Below are positions 7,739-15,895 of a DNA stretch of 64,000 nucleotides, piece after piece. A program made the translations under genes and the position numbers. This DNA comes from LSCE01 sp050485425. GTDB taxonomy: Bacteria > Pseudomonadota > Gammaproteobacteria > Nitrococcales > Aquisalimonadaceae. The stretch is from assembly GCA_050485425.1 (NCBI GenBank), contig JBJHBJ010000011.1:30010-94009 (forward strand), read 5' to 3'. The notes under the pieces are model-generated. The model worked only from the letters and a program-made list of their open reading frames with translations. It searched no databases and was not told the origin of the DNA. Numbering within the stretch: the stretch's first letter is position 1; each line of letters starts with the position of its first letter.

Positions 7739-9004
7739 ATGATGTCTTTTCCCAGTTCGAACGAATCAACAGCTCGCGCCTTCACACGACGCATGAAGTC
7801 TGGGCTGGTCTGCGCAGTCCGGCTGACCGCTGCGTCGCTGGCGCTGTTCGCGGTCACGGTGCCGTTGGCAGCCGCGCAAGAAGTCATCCGTATTGGCGCT
7901 CCCCTGGCCCTTACTGGTGGTCTCGCGGACGAGGGCATGAAGCAGCAGCTCGTTTACCGGATGTGGGCGGAGAAGGTGAATGCCGCCGGTGGCATTGAAA
8001 TAGACGGTACCAGCCATCGGGTTAAGATCGTCGAGTACGACTACCAAAGTGATGGCCCCCGGGCTGGCCAACTGGCGGAGCGCCTGGCTACCCGTGATCG
8101 GGTGCACGTGATCATGGCTCCGTTCGGTTCCGGCCATACCGTGATCACCGGGACTGTCGGACAGCGTTATCGCGTTCCAACGGTTGCCTGCGTGGCCGGT
8201 GCGGAGTCTGTTTTCTCCACCGGCAATCGTTATCTGTTCGGAACAATCTCTCCCAACGGGAATATCACCGAGACCGTCGTTGGGTATCTGCTTGGTAATT
8301 ATCCCGATATCCAACGCGTCGCAATTCTGGGTCGCGATGACGTGTTCCCGAAGTCCATGGCTGAATCGACCGCGGCCTCGGCGAGAGCAGCCGGTCTTGA
8401 GGTGGTTTACAACGAACTCTACTCGGTGGGGACGATGGATCACTCGTCGTCCATGACCTCCATTCGACGTGCGCAGCCGGACTGGATATACGTCACCGGT
8501 TACAGCCAGGACCTGATTCTTGCCCGTCGCCAGATGAATGACCTCGGCGTCACGGCACCCGTGATCACCATGGTTACCGGGCCGGCGATGAAAGAGTTCA
8601 CCGAGGGTCTCGGTGACCTGGCGAACGGCGTTACCTCCTCAACCTGGTGGCACCATTCCGCCAGCTACGAAGGATTGGGCGTCTGGCCTTCCACCGCTTC
8701 GTTCTACGAGGATTTTCTCGCTGCCAGTGGAGGTGAAGACCCGGATTATGTGCACGGCGCTTGCGGCGGCGCCTTGTCGATGCTGGAAGAAGTTCTTCCC
8801 CGGGCGGGCTCGCTTGATGGCGAGGCAATAAGAGACGCCCTGGCAGAAACCAATATAGAGACGTTCTACGGACCAATCGATATTGGTGATAACGGAATGA
8901 ATCAGGCCAGGGATCTACCTATTATCCAGGTCCAGAACGAGGAGGTCGTTGTTCTTTACCCTAATGTGATCGCCACAGGGTCGCTGGAAATTCTAGAAAG
9001 ATGA
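7739..9004 (+). CDS. ABC transporter substrate-binding protein, LivJ/amide type (copy 1)
   Basis: This 421-residue periplasmic binding protein has the Peripla_BP_6 fold used by branched-chain amino acid, urea and short-amide transporters. A twin-arginine-like charged N-region, a hydrophobic core and a VPLAAAQE cleavage region (about 43-50) form the signal peptide. The mature part begins with the typical VIRIGAPLALTGGLADEG. It is strikingly similar along its whole length to the protein encoded at 9917, so the two are paralogues. Its codon use is visibly less GC-rich than copy 2. It opens an operon with a dioxygenase, the second binding protein and LivHMGF-type components. Start: AGAGGA precedes two consecutive ATGs (7739, 7742). 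Confidence 0.9.
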   Translation: MMSFPSSNESTARAFTRRMKSGLVCAVRLTAASLALFAVTVPLAAAQEVIRIGAPLALTGGLADEGMKQQLVYRMWAEKVNAAGGIEIDGTSHRVKIVEYDYQSDGPRAGQLAERLATRDRVHVIMAPFGSGHTVITGTVGQRYRVPTVACVAGAESVFSTGNRYLFGTISPNGNITETVVGYLLGNYPDIQRVAILGRDDVFPKSMAESTAASARAAGLEVVYNELYSVGTMDHSSSMTSIRRAQPDWIYVTGYSQDLILARRQMNDLGVTAPVITMVTGPAMKEFTEGLGDLANGVTSSTWWHHSASYEGLGVWPSTASFYEDFLAASGGEDPDYVHGACGGALSMLEEVLPRAGSLDGEAIRDALAETNIETFYGPIDIGDNGMNQARDLPIIQVQNEEVVVLYPNVIATGSLEILER

Positions 9005-9052
9005 ACTCTTCCGATAGTGGTTCATTTTTCAGAAAGTTAAGAAGGGAGACAT

Positions 9053-9877
9053 GTGGTGAGTAAACATCTGAGCGATTCGCAGATCAAGCGCTTTCAAACC
9101 CATGGGTATCTGTCGCCATTGGACGCTCTGTCGCCGGAAGAGGCGGACTCGTGCCTGTGCCAGCTTAATGAAATCGAGGATCTGCTGGGTGAAGATCCGC
9201 AGAAGTATCTAAAGATAAAAGCGCATCTGGCTGCGCCGTGGATGGTGGAATTGGCCTCGCATCCGGCAATTCTTGATGCGGTCGAGTCTTTGATCGGACC
9301 GGACATCCTTCTGTTTGGCTCCTCGCTTTTCGCCAAGCGCGAGTACGACGACAGGTTTGTGTCCTGGCACCAGGATTCCGCGTACTACGGCCTGGACCCC
9401 CATGAAGAAGTGACCGCCTGGGTAGCCCTCACGGACGCAACCCGCGATAACGGTTGTTTGCGGGTTGTTCCTGGCTCTCACCTGGAGGCCGACCGGGAGC
9501 ACGATGAGACCTACGATCCGCAAAACCTTTTGGCCAGGGGGCAGACGATCCACGGTATTGACGACTCGGCTTCCGTGTACATGGAACTGCGCCGAGGTCA
9601 GTTTTCGCTACACCACGAGCGCACCGTTCACGGGTCCGAGGGCAACAGTACAGGTCAACGGCGAATCGGTCTGGCCTTCTTTTACATGCCGGCGAAAGTG
9701 CGATCCACGCTGGGGCGACGAACCGCCCATCTGGTCCGTGGATCGGATCATTACGGAAATTGGGATTCCGACCCAGTGCCGCGCAAGGTTCTCGAGCCGG
9801 AGTGCGTGGATTTCCTGAAGGAGATCTGGAAACGCTATCAAGACAAGAGTGTTTCACAAGCGGCAAAGCATCAGTGA
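9053..9877 (+). CDS. Phytanoyl-CoA dioxygenase (PhyH) family Fe(II)/2-oxoglutarate oxygenase
   Basis: This 274-residue double-stranded beta-helix oxygenase has the iron-binding facial triad H106-x-D108 (SWHQDSAY) and H193 (HERTVHGS). The nearby arginine (R203/R204, GQRRIGL) should bind 2-oxoglutarate. Because Asp is present, hydroxylation is expected rather than halogenation. Family members hydroxylate acyl-CoAs, ectoine, amino-acid-like and heterocyclic small molecules, so the substrate is not predictable. It sits between two paralogous binding-protein genes (gaps of 48 and 39 bases), an unusual place for an enzyme, implying that it acts on the imported compound. Start: GTG at 9053 (or 9056) after GGGAG. 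The ATG at 9051 is out of frame. Confidence 0.85.
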   Translation: MVSKHLSDSQIKRFQTHGYLSPLDALSPEEADSCLCQLNEIEDLLGEDPQKYLKIKAHLAAPWMVELASHPAILDAVESLIGPDILLFGSSLFAKREYDDRFVSWHQDSAYYGLDPHEEVTAWVALTDATRDNGCLRVVPGSHLEADREHDETYDPQNLLARGQTIHGIDDSASVYMELRRGQFSLHHERTVHGSEGNSTGQRRIGLAFFYMPAKVRSTLGRRTAHLVRGSDHYGNWDSDPVPRKVLEPECVDFLKEIWKRYQDKSVSQAAKHQ

Positions 9878-9916
9878 TCAATTGCATTTTTCCATTTTTC
9901 AGCAGAGAGGTGGGTT

Positions 9917-11173
9917 ATGAATAACGGTTATTATCTGGAGCGTGATGCACGCGGTTTTCGGTGTTGTCGAGCGGTGTCTAAAGCTTTTTCTTTTGCGATA
10001 TTTTTTCTCGTTTCGGTTTCAGTGCCGTTCTCTCAGGCCAGCGCGCAGGACGTCATTCGTATCGGCGCACCGCTGGCGTTGACCGGGGGGCTGGCGGACG
10101 AGGGTCTGAAGCAGCAACTGGTCTATCGCATGTGGGCGGAGAAGGTGAATGCGGCTGGTGGTATCGAGGTGAACGGCACCAGCTACCAGGTGGAGATCAT
10201 CGAGTACGACTACCAGAGCGACGGCCCGCGAGCCGGGCAGCTTGCCGAGCGCCTGGTCACCCGCGATCGGGCCCACGTGATCATGGCACCGTTCGGCTCC
10301 GGCCACACCGTCATCACCGGGACGGTGGGAGAGCGCTACCGCGTACCCACCATTGCCTGCGTGGCCTCGTCCGAGTCGGTGTTCGGGAACAACAACCCCT
10401 ATCTGTTCGGCACGCTATCACCGAACTCCAACATGACGGAAGTGATGGCTCGCTACCTGCAGGAGCAGTATCCGGACCTGAGCACCATCGCCATCCTGGG
10501 CCGCGATGATGTTTTCCCGAAATCCATGGCCGAGGCGACTGCAACGGCCGCCGAAGCGGCCGGCCTGGAAGTGGTGTACCGGGAGCTGTATTCGGTCGGG
10601 ACGATGGATCATTCCTCTTCGTTGACCTCCATCCGCCGTGCCAGCCCGGACTGGATCTACATCACCGGGTACACCCAGGACCTGATCCTGGCACGCCGGC
10701 AGATGGCCGATCTGGACGTCAACGCGCCGATCATCACCATGGTGACCGGGCCCGCCTACGAGGAATTCACGGAAGGCCTGGGTTCCCTGGCGGAGAACGT
10801 CACATCGTCAAGCTGGTGGCACCACTCCACCACCTATGAAGGCCAGGGTGTGTGGCCGACCACCGCGGAATTCTACGAGGATTTCCTGGCTGTCAGCGGT
10901 GGCTCCGACCCCGATTACGTTCATGGTTCCTGCGCCGGAGCACTGTCCATGCTGGAAGAAGTGCTGCCCCGGGCCGGCGCGCTGGACGGGCAGTCCATCC
11001 GCGACGCACTGGCGGAAACCGACATCATGACCTTCTACGGCTCGATCCGTTTCGGCGAGAACGGCATGAACGAGGCCCGCGACCTGCCCATCATCCAGGT
11101 GCAGGACGGTCAGATCGTCGTACTCGCGCCCGAGTCCATCAAGAGCGGCGAACTCAAGCTGCTCTCCCGGTAA
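9917..11173 (+). CDS. ABC transporter substrate-binding protein, LivJ/amide type (copy 2)
   Basis: This 418-residue Peripla_BP_6 binding protein is a paralogue of the one at 7739. Long identical blocks include GSGHTVITGTVG, GRDDVFPKSMAE and YSVGTMDHSSS. The signal peptide spans roughly residues 1-42, ending ASAQD. The first 110 bases are AT-rich while the rest is strongly GC-rich. The composition therefore changes close to the signal-peptide/mature junction, as if an upstream segment had been inserted or recombined here. Being next to the permease genes, this copy is the likely original partner of the transporter. An AGAGAGGTGGG site precedes the ATG. Confidence 0.9.
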   Translation: MNNGYYLERDARGFRCCRAVSKAFSFAIFFLVSVSVPFSQASAQDVIRIGAPLALTGGLADEGLKQQLVYRMWAEKVNAAGGIEVNGTSYQVEIIEYDYQSDGPRAGQLAERLVTRDRAHVIMAPFGSGHTVITGTVGERYRVPTIACVASSESVFGNNNPYLFGTLSPNSNMTEVMARYLQEQYPDLSTIAILGRDDVFPKSMAEATATAAEAAGLEVVYRELYSVGTMDHSSSLTSIRRASPDWIYITGYTQDLILARRQMADLDVNAPIITMVTGPAYEEFTEGLGSLAENVTSSSWWHHSTTYEGQGVWPTTAEFYEDFLAVSGGSDPDYVHGSCAGALSMLEEVLPRAGALDGQSIRDALAETDIMTFYGSIRFGENGMNEARDLPIIQVQDGQIVVLAPESIKSGELKLLSR

Positions 11174-11242
11174 GCCTTCACCGCAGCCGTCGCCTGTCAT
11201 CCGGGCGGCGGCCGGTTCCGATTTCTCAGAGGTCTAGGCGTC

Positions 11243-12103
11243 ATGGACATCGGTCAGATTCTGGTCAACGGCCTGGTGCTGGGGGCGTTGTACGCGTGCC
11301 TGGCGGTCGGCTTCTCCCTGGTCTGGGGAGTGCTCAACGTCATCAATATGCTGCACGGCTCGTTCATCGTGCTGGGCGGCTATCTCACCTTCTTTGCCTG
11401 GCACAGCTTCGGCATCCATCCGTTGGCGATCCTGCCCGTGGTGGCGCTGGCGCTATTCGCCATCGGTTATCTGGTTCAGTACCTGTTCGTGAACAAGGTA
11501 GTGACGGCCCCCGTGCTCACCACGCTGACGCTCACCTTCGGCCTGGACATGATCCTCTACAACGTCATGACCGTATTCTTCTCGGCGACGCCGCGGCGGG
11601 TGACGCTGGACCTCGGCAACCTGTCCGTCCTCGGCATAACCATGCCGGTGGACCGGTTGTTCGGCATGGCCCTGGCGCTGGCGCTGACCGGGTTGCTCTA
11701 CTACGTGATGCGCAGGTCCCGCATCGGCCGCGCGATCGTGGCCGTGCGCATGGACCGGGCCGCGGCCACGCTGATGGGCATCCGCGTCAACCATATCTAC
11801 GCGATCACATTCGGCATCGGTGCCCTGATGGCCGGCGCGGCCGGGGCCATCTTCGCCATGGTGTTCCCGATTACCACCAACCTCACCGGCATGTACATCG
11901 GCAAGGCCTTCGTGGTCTGCGTCATCGGCGGGCTGGGCTCGGTGCCCGGCGCCCTGGTGGGCGGGCTGGCGCTGGGGCTGATCGAGAGCGTCTCGGCGCA
12001 TTTCCTCGGGCCGCAGCATTCGCTCACTGTCGGATTCCTGGTCATGCTCTTCATCCTGCTGGTGAGGCCCACCGGCCTGGTCGGTAAAAGGGGGTACGAA
12101 TGA
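11243..12103 (+). CDS. livH: Branched-chain-type ABC transporter permease, LivH family
   Basis: This 286-residue inner-membrane permease has about eight hydrophobic segments and the LivH hallmark N-terminus (QILVNGLVLGALYACLAVGFSLVWGVLNVINMLHG). It forms the channel with the LivM-type protein, whose gene overlaps its stop by 4 bases (ATGA, 12100-12103). The family imports branched-chain amino acids, urea or short amides. The substrate here is unknown and should follow from the two binding proteins upstream. An AGAGGTCTAGGCGTC leader precedes the ATG. Confidence 0.92.
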   Translation: MDIGQILVNGLVLGALYACLAVGFSLVWGVLNVINMLHGSFIVLGGYLTFFAWHSFGIHPLAILPVVALALFAIGYLVQYLFVNKVVTAPVLTTLTLTFGLDMILYNVMTVFFSATPRRVTLDLGNLSVLGITMPVDRLFGMALALALTGLLYYVMRRSRIGRAIVAVRMDRAAATLMGIRVNHIYAITFGIGALMAGAAGAIFAMVFPITTNLTGMYIGKAFVVCVIGGLGSVPGALVGGLALGLIESVSAHFLGPQHSLTVGFLVMLFILLVRPTGLVGKRGYE

Positions 12104-13053
12104 TCACCCGCACCGGATTGATCCTGTTTGTCATCTGGGTGGTGATACTCGCCACCACGCCGCTGCATTCCGACAACTACATCGTCCGCACGGCGATCAT
12201 GATCTCCATGTACAGTGTGCTGGCGCTGTCGTGGAATTTCATCGGCGGCTTTACCGGCTATCCATCGTTCGCCACGGTAGCCTTCTTCGGCCTCGGTGCC
12301 TACGTGGGCGGCATCGCCCAGAGCAACGGTGTGCCCATGGTGGTGGCCTGGGTGCTTGCCACCATCGTCGTGGGCGCTTTCGCCGCGGCGCTGGGGTCCA
12401 TCCTGCTGCGGCTGAAAGGACACTACTTCGCCATCGGCTCGATCGCCGTGGTCGAGGTCTGCCGGCTGGTGATCTCCTCCTGGCGCAGCGTCACCGGCGG
12501 CGGCGACGGCCTGAATATCCCGCTGCTGCGGTGGTCGCCGGACGATGTGGCCATGTTCTTCCTGGCCGTCATGCTCGTGCTGATGATCATCGTCTTTGCG
12601 CTGAACGCGTTTGTCGCGCGTCACCGCCTGGGCTTCGGGCTGCACTGCATCCGGCAGAACGAGGATGCGGCCGACATGGTGGGCATCAACACCACACTGT
12701 ACAAGGTCATTGCCTTCACGCTCTCGGCGTTGTTCGTGGGCACGGCGGGGGCTGCCTATGCGTCCTGGGTGGGCTACATCGATCCCACCGATTCCTTCAG
12801 CATCCTGATGACCGTCAAGGTGCCGGTGATGGTGCTGCTCGGTGGTGCCGGCACGGTGTTGGGGCCGGTGATCGGTGCCGCCTCCTTCGTGGTGCTGGAA
12901 GAGATCTTCTGGTCCAACTTCCTGGACTGGAATCGCGCCATCCTGGGGCTGGTGATCGTGCTGTTGATCTTTTTCCTGCCCGGGGGGCTGCTGCGGGTGT
13001 CCTTCAGGAAGCTGCGCAACCGCCTGAAACAGCGTGAGGGGGTGACGACATGA
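12100..13053 (+). CDS. livM: Branched-chain-type ABC transporter permease, LivM family
   Basis: This 317-residue second permease subunit has the LivM signature stretches YSVLALSWNFIGGFTGYPSFATVAFFGLGAY and the later SAxFVGTAGAAYASWVGYIDP segment. A GGAGTVLGPVIGA motif lies near the C-terminus. It should pair with the LivH-type subunit to form the translocation path. It overlaps the neighbouring genes by 4 bases at both ends (12100-12103 and 13050-13053), showing translational coupling through the operon. Confidence 0.92.
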   Translation: MITRTGLILFVIWVVILATTPLHSDNYIVRTAIMISMYSVLALSWNFIGGFTGYPSFATVAFFGLGAYVGGIAQSNGVPMVVAWVLATIVVGAFAAALGSILLRLKGHYFAIGSIAVVEVCRLVISSWRSVTGGGDGLNIPLLRWSPDDVAMFFLAVMLVLMIIVFALNAFVARHRLGFGLHCIRQNEDAADMVGINTTLYKVIAFTLSALFVGTAGAAYASWVGYIDPTDSFSILMTVKVPVMVLLGGAGTVLGPVIGAASFVVLEEIFWSNFLDWNRAILGLVIVLLIFFLPGGLLRVSFRKLRNRLKQREGVTT

Positions 13054-13808
13054 GCGAGGAAATCCTGCGACTGGATTCGCTGGCCAAGAGCTTCGGCGGG
13101 ATCAAGGCGGTGAACGATGTCTCGCTGAGTCTTCACAAGGGCGAGATCGTCGGGTTGATCGGGCCCAACGGTGCCGGCAAGACCACGCTGGTGAACGTGA
13201 TCACCGGTGTGCATACCGCCGATGCCGGTTCCGTCCGCTTCATGGGGGAGGACGTCACCCGTCAGCGCCCCTATCAGGCGGCCCGGCGCGGCCTGTGCCG
13301 GACCTTCCAGATTGTGCAGCCTTTCCCGGAGAACAGCGTGCTGGATAACGTCGCGGCCGGCGCAGTGTTCGGTGGGGATGTTCCCAGCCTGACGCAGGGC
13401 CGGGAACGGGCCAGGGAACTGCTGGACTTCGTGGGCCTCGCGCAGGTGGCCGGGCAGCCCGCGTCGGCTCTGACACTGCCGAACCGCAAGCGCCTGGAAC
13501 TGGCCAAGAGTCTGGCAATGAAGCCCAAGGTGCTGATGCTGGATGAGGTGAATGCCGGGCTGAGTTCCGGCGAAATAGACGGTGCCCTGGATCTGATCCG
13601 GCGCATCGCCGAGCAGGGCATCACCATCCTGATCATCGAGCACCTGATGAAAGTGGTGCTGGGCGTGTCCGAACGCATCGTCGTGCTGGACCGCGGCGCG
13701 GTCATCGCCGAAGGGCCCCCGATGGACGTGGTGAAGGATGAGCGCGTGATCGAGGCATACCTGGGCAGCAAGTATGCCCAGCGGCTGAAGGAGAAAACCC
13801 ATGGATAA
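13050..13808 (+). CDS. livG: Branched-chain-type ABC transporter ATPase, LivG family
   Basis: This 252-residue ATPase has Walker A GPNGAGKTTL (about 39-48), Walker B VLMLDEVNAGLS with the catalytic Glu, and an IIEH switch histidine. The usual LSGGQ-like signature is replaced by LTLPNRKRLELAKSL, a variant also seen in some LivG relatives, so it is not by itself a sign of inactivity. It powers the upstream LivHM-type permease together with the LivF-type ATPase. Coupled by a 4-base overlap upstream and an 8-base overlap downstream. Confidence 0.92.
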   Translation: MSEEILRLDSLAKSFGGIKAVNDVSLSLHKGEIVGLIGPNGAGKTTLVNVITGVHTADAGSVRFMGEDVTRQRPYQAARRGLCRTFQIVQPFPENSVLDNVAAGAVFGGDVPSLTQGRERARELLDFVGLAQVAGQPASALTLPNRKRLELAKSLAMKPKVLMLDEVNAGLSSGEIDGALDLIRRIAEQGITILIIEHLMKVVLGVSERIVVLDRGAVIAEGPPMDVVKDERVIEAYLGSKYAQRLKEKTHG

Positions 13809-14517
13809 GACGTTGCTGGATATCAGCGATCTGGCCTCCGGTTACGGCGACGTGCAGGTGCTCTGGGGTATCGACCTGGACGTGAAGGAAGGTGAGATCG
13901 CCTGTATTGTGGGCTCCAACGGCGCCGGCAAGACCACGCTGCTACGGACCATTTCGGGTCTGGTGGAACAGACCCGCGGCCGGGTTCTCTTCGACGGCAC
14001 GGATATCACCGGCGTCGGTCCCAACAAGGTGCTGCAGGCGGGCATCGCCCACGTTCCCGAGGGCCGGCGCCTGTTCAAGGGGCTCACGGTGCGGGACAAC
14101 CTGCTGCTGGGGGCCTATCTGCGCCACGATCGGGCGGAAATCCAGCAGGACCTGGAGCAGATCTTCCAACTCTTCCCCATCCTGAAGGAGCGCGCCACGC
14201 AGGATGCGACGACGCTGTCCGGAGGCGAGCAGCAGATGTGCGCCATCGGCCGCGGCATCATGTCCAGGCCGAAACTGCTGATGATCGACGAACTCTCCCT
14301 GGGGCTTGCACCGGCACTGGTGGACCGTCTGGCCGATGCCTTGCTGGAGATCAACAGCATGGGCCAGACCATCCTGCTGGTGGAGCAGGACGTCATGGCG
14401 GCCTTCGAACTCGCCAGTCGCGCGTTCGTGATAGAGACCGGACGCATTGCCACCGCCGGCACCACCGCAGCACTGTCCGATGATCCGAAGATCCAGCAGG
14501 CATATCTGGGGATCTGA
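13801..14517 (+). CDS. livF: Branched-chain-type ABC transporter ATPase, LivF family
   Basis: This 238-residue ATPase has Walker A GSNGAGKTTLL (about 38-48), signature LSGGEQQM, Walker B LLMIDELSLGLAP and a VEQD segment in place of the H-loop region, all usual for LivF. It is the last gene of the first transporter operon. No clear terminator follows. The next 262 bases are AT-rich and hold the box of the second operon. Its start overlaps the livG-type gene by 8 bases. Confidence 0.92.
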   Translation: MDKTLLDISDLASGYGDVQVLWGIDLDVKEGEIACIVGSNGAGKTTLLRTISGLVEQTRGRVLFDGTDITGVGPNKVLQAGIAHVPEGRRLFKGLTVRDNLLLGAYLRHDRAEIQQDLEQIFQLFPILKERATQDATTLSGGEQQMCAIGRGIMSRPKLLMIDELSLGLAPALVDRLADALLEINSMGQTILLVEQDVMAAFELASRAFVIETGRIATAGTTAALSDDPKIQQAYLGI

Positions 14518-14581
14518 TGCCGTTTGACGTCGTCATGCAGGGAGGGTTTTGCTTCGTTCCTTAATGCGCCTTTTAGGTGCA

Positions 14582-14587
14582 TATAAT
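14582..14587 (+). promoter_or_regulatory. Candidate -10 (TATAAT) overlapping regulon box 3
   Basis: A perfect TATAAT lies directly against the perfect palindrome at 14586-14599, in an AT-rich island (about 14540-14680) within high-GC DNA. No good -35 is visible at 16-18 bases upstream. A protein bound to the palindrome would cover this -10. Confidence 0.4.
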
Positions 14588-14610
14588 CAGTGTACTGATA
14601 AAAATTGGTG
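14586..14610. promoter_or_regulatory. Regulon box 3, perfect palindrome upstream of the second transporter/oxidation operon
   Basis: ATCAGTGTACTGAT (14586-14599) has perfect 6-base arms and a 2-base centre. It is followed at fixed spacing by AAAAATTGGTG (14600-14610), as in the copies at 7533 and 25932. An additional half-site, ATCAGTGTA, lies at 14619-14627, 33 bases downstream (about three helical turns), so two dimers might bind side by side. The remainder of the gap to 14779 shows no gene. Confidence 0.7.
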
Positions 14611-14779
14611 CTTTCTTGATCAGTGTATTTTCATAATTGTCTTTGTTTTAAAAGGAATTTTCCGTTGGCACGCAAGCTGCTTTGACTCGTTCCAAAAGCA
14701 GATCACATACAAGCCTTTCAACGTCGCCGTCGCTTCCAGGTAGAGGCGGAGTCGGGTTGCGGGCATAGGGGACAGCGTA

Positions 14780-15895
14780 ATGATCGAGGTTCGGCTGCAG
14801 TCCGTCTGCAAGTCCTATGACGGCGTCACGGAAGCGATTCCGAATCTGGACCTGACATGCCACCGCGGGGAGATGCTCGCGCTGTTGGGGCCGTCGGGAT
14901 GTGGCAAATCGTCGACGCTGAAAATGGTTGCTGGGATCGAGCCGGTGACGCGAGGCGCTATCTATTTCGACGATGAGGACGTGTCGCGAAAGGACACTGC
15001 CAGCCGAAACGTGGCGATGGTGTTCGAGGACTATGCCCTGTATCCCCATCTCAGCGTCTTCGAGAACATCGCGTTCCCGCTCCGGATTCGCGGCACGCTC
15101 GCTGCGGAGGTCCGCACCCAGGTTGCCCGAATCCTTGGGTTGCTCGGCCTGGAGCAGATGGCGGATGACTCCGTACGCCAGCTCAGCGGCGGTGCGCAGC
15201 AACGCGTCTCCATTGGCAGGGCGCTGATCCGTCAGCCTTCGCTGGTCATGTTCGACGAGCCGTTGAGCCATCTGGATGCGGATCAGAAGATCCAGCTACG
15301 CACTGAAATCAAACGTCTCCAGACCACCTCCCGGTTGACGTCCGTGCTGGTGACGCATGACCAGACCGAGGCGATCTCCATGGCTGACCGCATTGCCGTC
15401 ATGGATAAGGGAGTCCTGCAGCAGGTGGCAACGCCGGAGGAGGTTTACAACACGCCGGCCAACCTGTTCGTTGCCGGATTTATCGGCGAGCCACCCATGA
15501 ACATCCTGCCTGCCGTGGTGCTCAGGTCCGACGGCGAGGTCCGGTTGCGGCTTGGGGACGCCGTGGTTATCGAACTGCAAGGTGCTCGGGGTGCTGCGTT
15601 GCTGCAACGGCACGTTGAAGGGGAGTCGGTTTTTGTGGGAATACGGCCTGAGCATATCTCATTGCAGCCGCAATCCGAGCGCTGGGCGACATTGGAAGGC
15701 ACGGCTCTGGTCGTCGAGCCTGGCGGCGATTCCGACGTGTTGACTGCGACCACGCCGTTGGGTCGCGTTGTCGCGGAAGTGCCAGGTCCAGCAGGACTAC
15801 GTGAAGGGGACGCTCTCGGTCTCTGTCTGGATGTCGACAGTTTCCATCTTTTCTCCGCCGACACCGGCCACAACCTTGCTGCGAGGCTGTCATGA
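14780..15895 (+). CDS. Sugar/polyol-type ABC transporter ATPase (MalK/UgpC-like), canonical subunit
   Basis: This 371-residue ATPase has an N-terminal nucleotide-binding domain and a C-terminal TOBE/OB-type regulatory region (from about 235). Walker A GPSGCGKSS is at 37-45, the signature LSGGA at 135-139, the Walker B Glu at 160 and the switch His at 193 (VTHD). The Q-loop position reads FED, with Glu83 instead of Gln. It overlaps the next ATPase gene by 4 bases. Two different MalK-like ATPases with one binding protein and two permeases resemble the glycerol GlpSTPQV arrangement of rhizobia. This suggests, without proving, a polyol or similar small neutral solute. Confidence 0.9.
   Translation: MIEVRLQSVCKSYDGVTEAIPNLDLTCHRGEMLALLGPSGCGKSSTLKMVAGIEPVTRGAIYFDDEDVSRKDTASRNVAMVFEDYALYPHLSVFENIAFPLRIRGTLAAEVRTQVARILGLLGLEQMADDSVRQLSGGAQQRVSIGRALIRQPSLVMFDEPLSHLDADQKIQLRTEIKRLQTTSRLTSVLVTHDQTEAISMADRIAVMDKGVLQQVATPEEVYNTPANLFVAGFIGEPPMNILPAVVLRSDGEVRLRLGDAVVIELQGARGAALLQRHVEGESVFVGIRPEHISLQPQSERWATLEGTALVVEPGGDSDVLTATTPLGRVVAEVPGPAGLREGDALGLCLDVDSFHLFSADTGHNLAARLS

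Noticed and set aside
9870..9883. ATCAGTGATCAATT as a fifth regulon box
   Set aside because: Only the left half matches, the tail is absent and it contains the stop codon of the dioxygenase gene. Probably chance.
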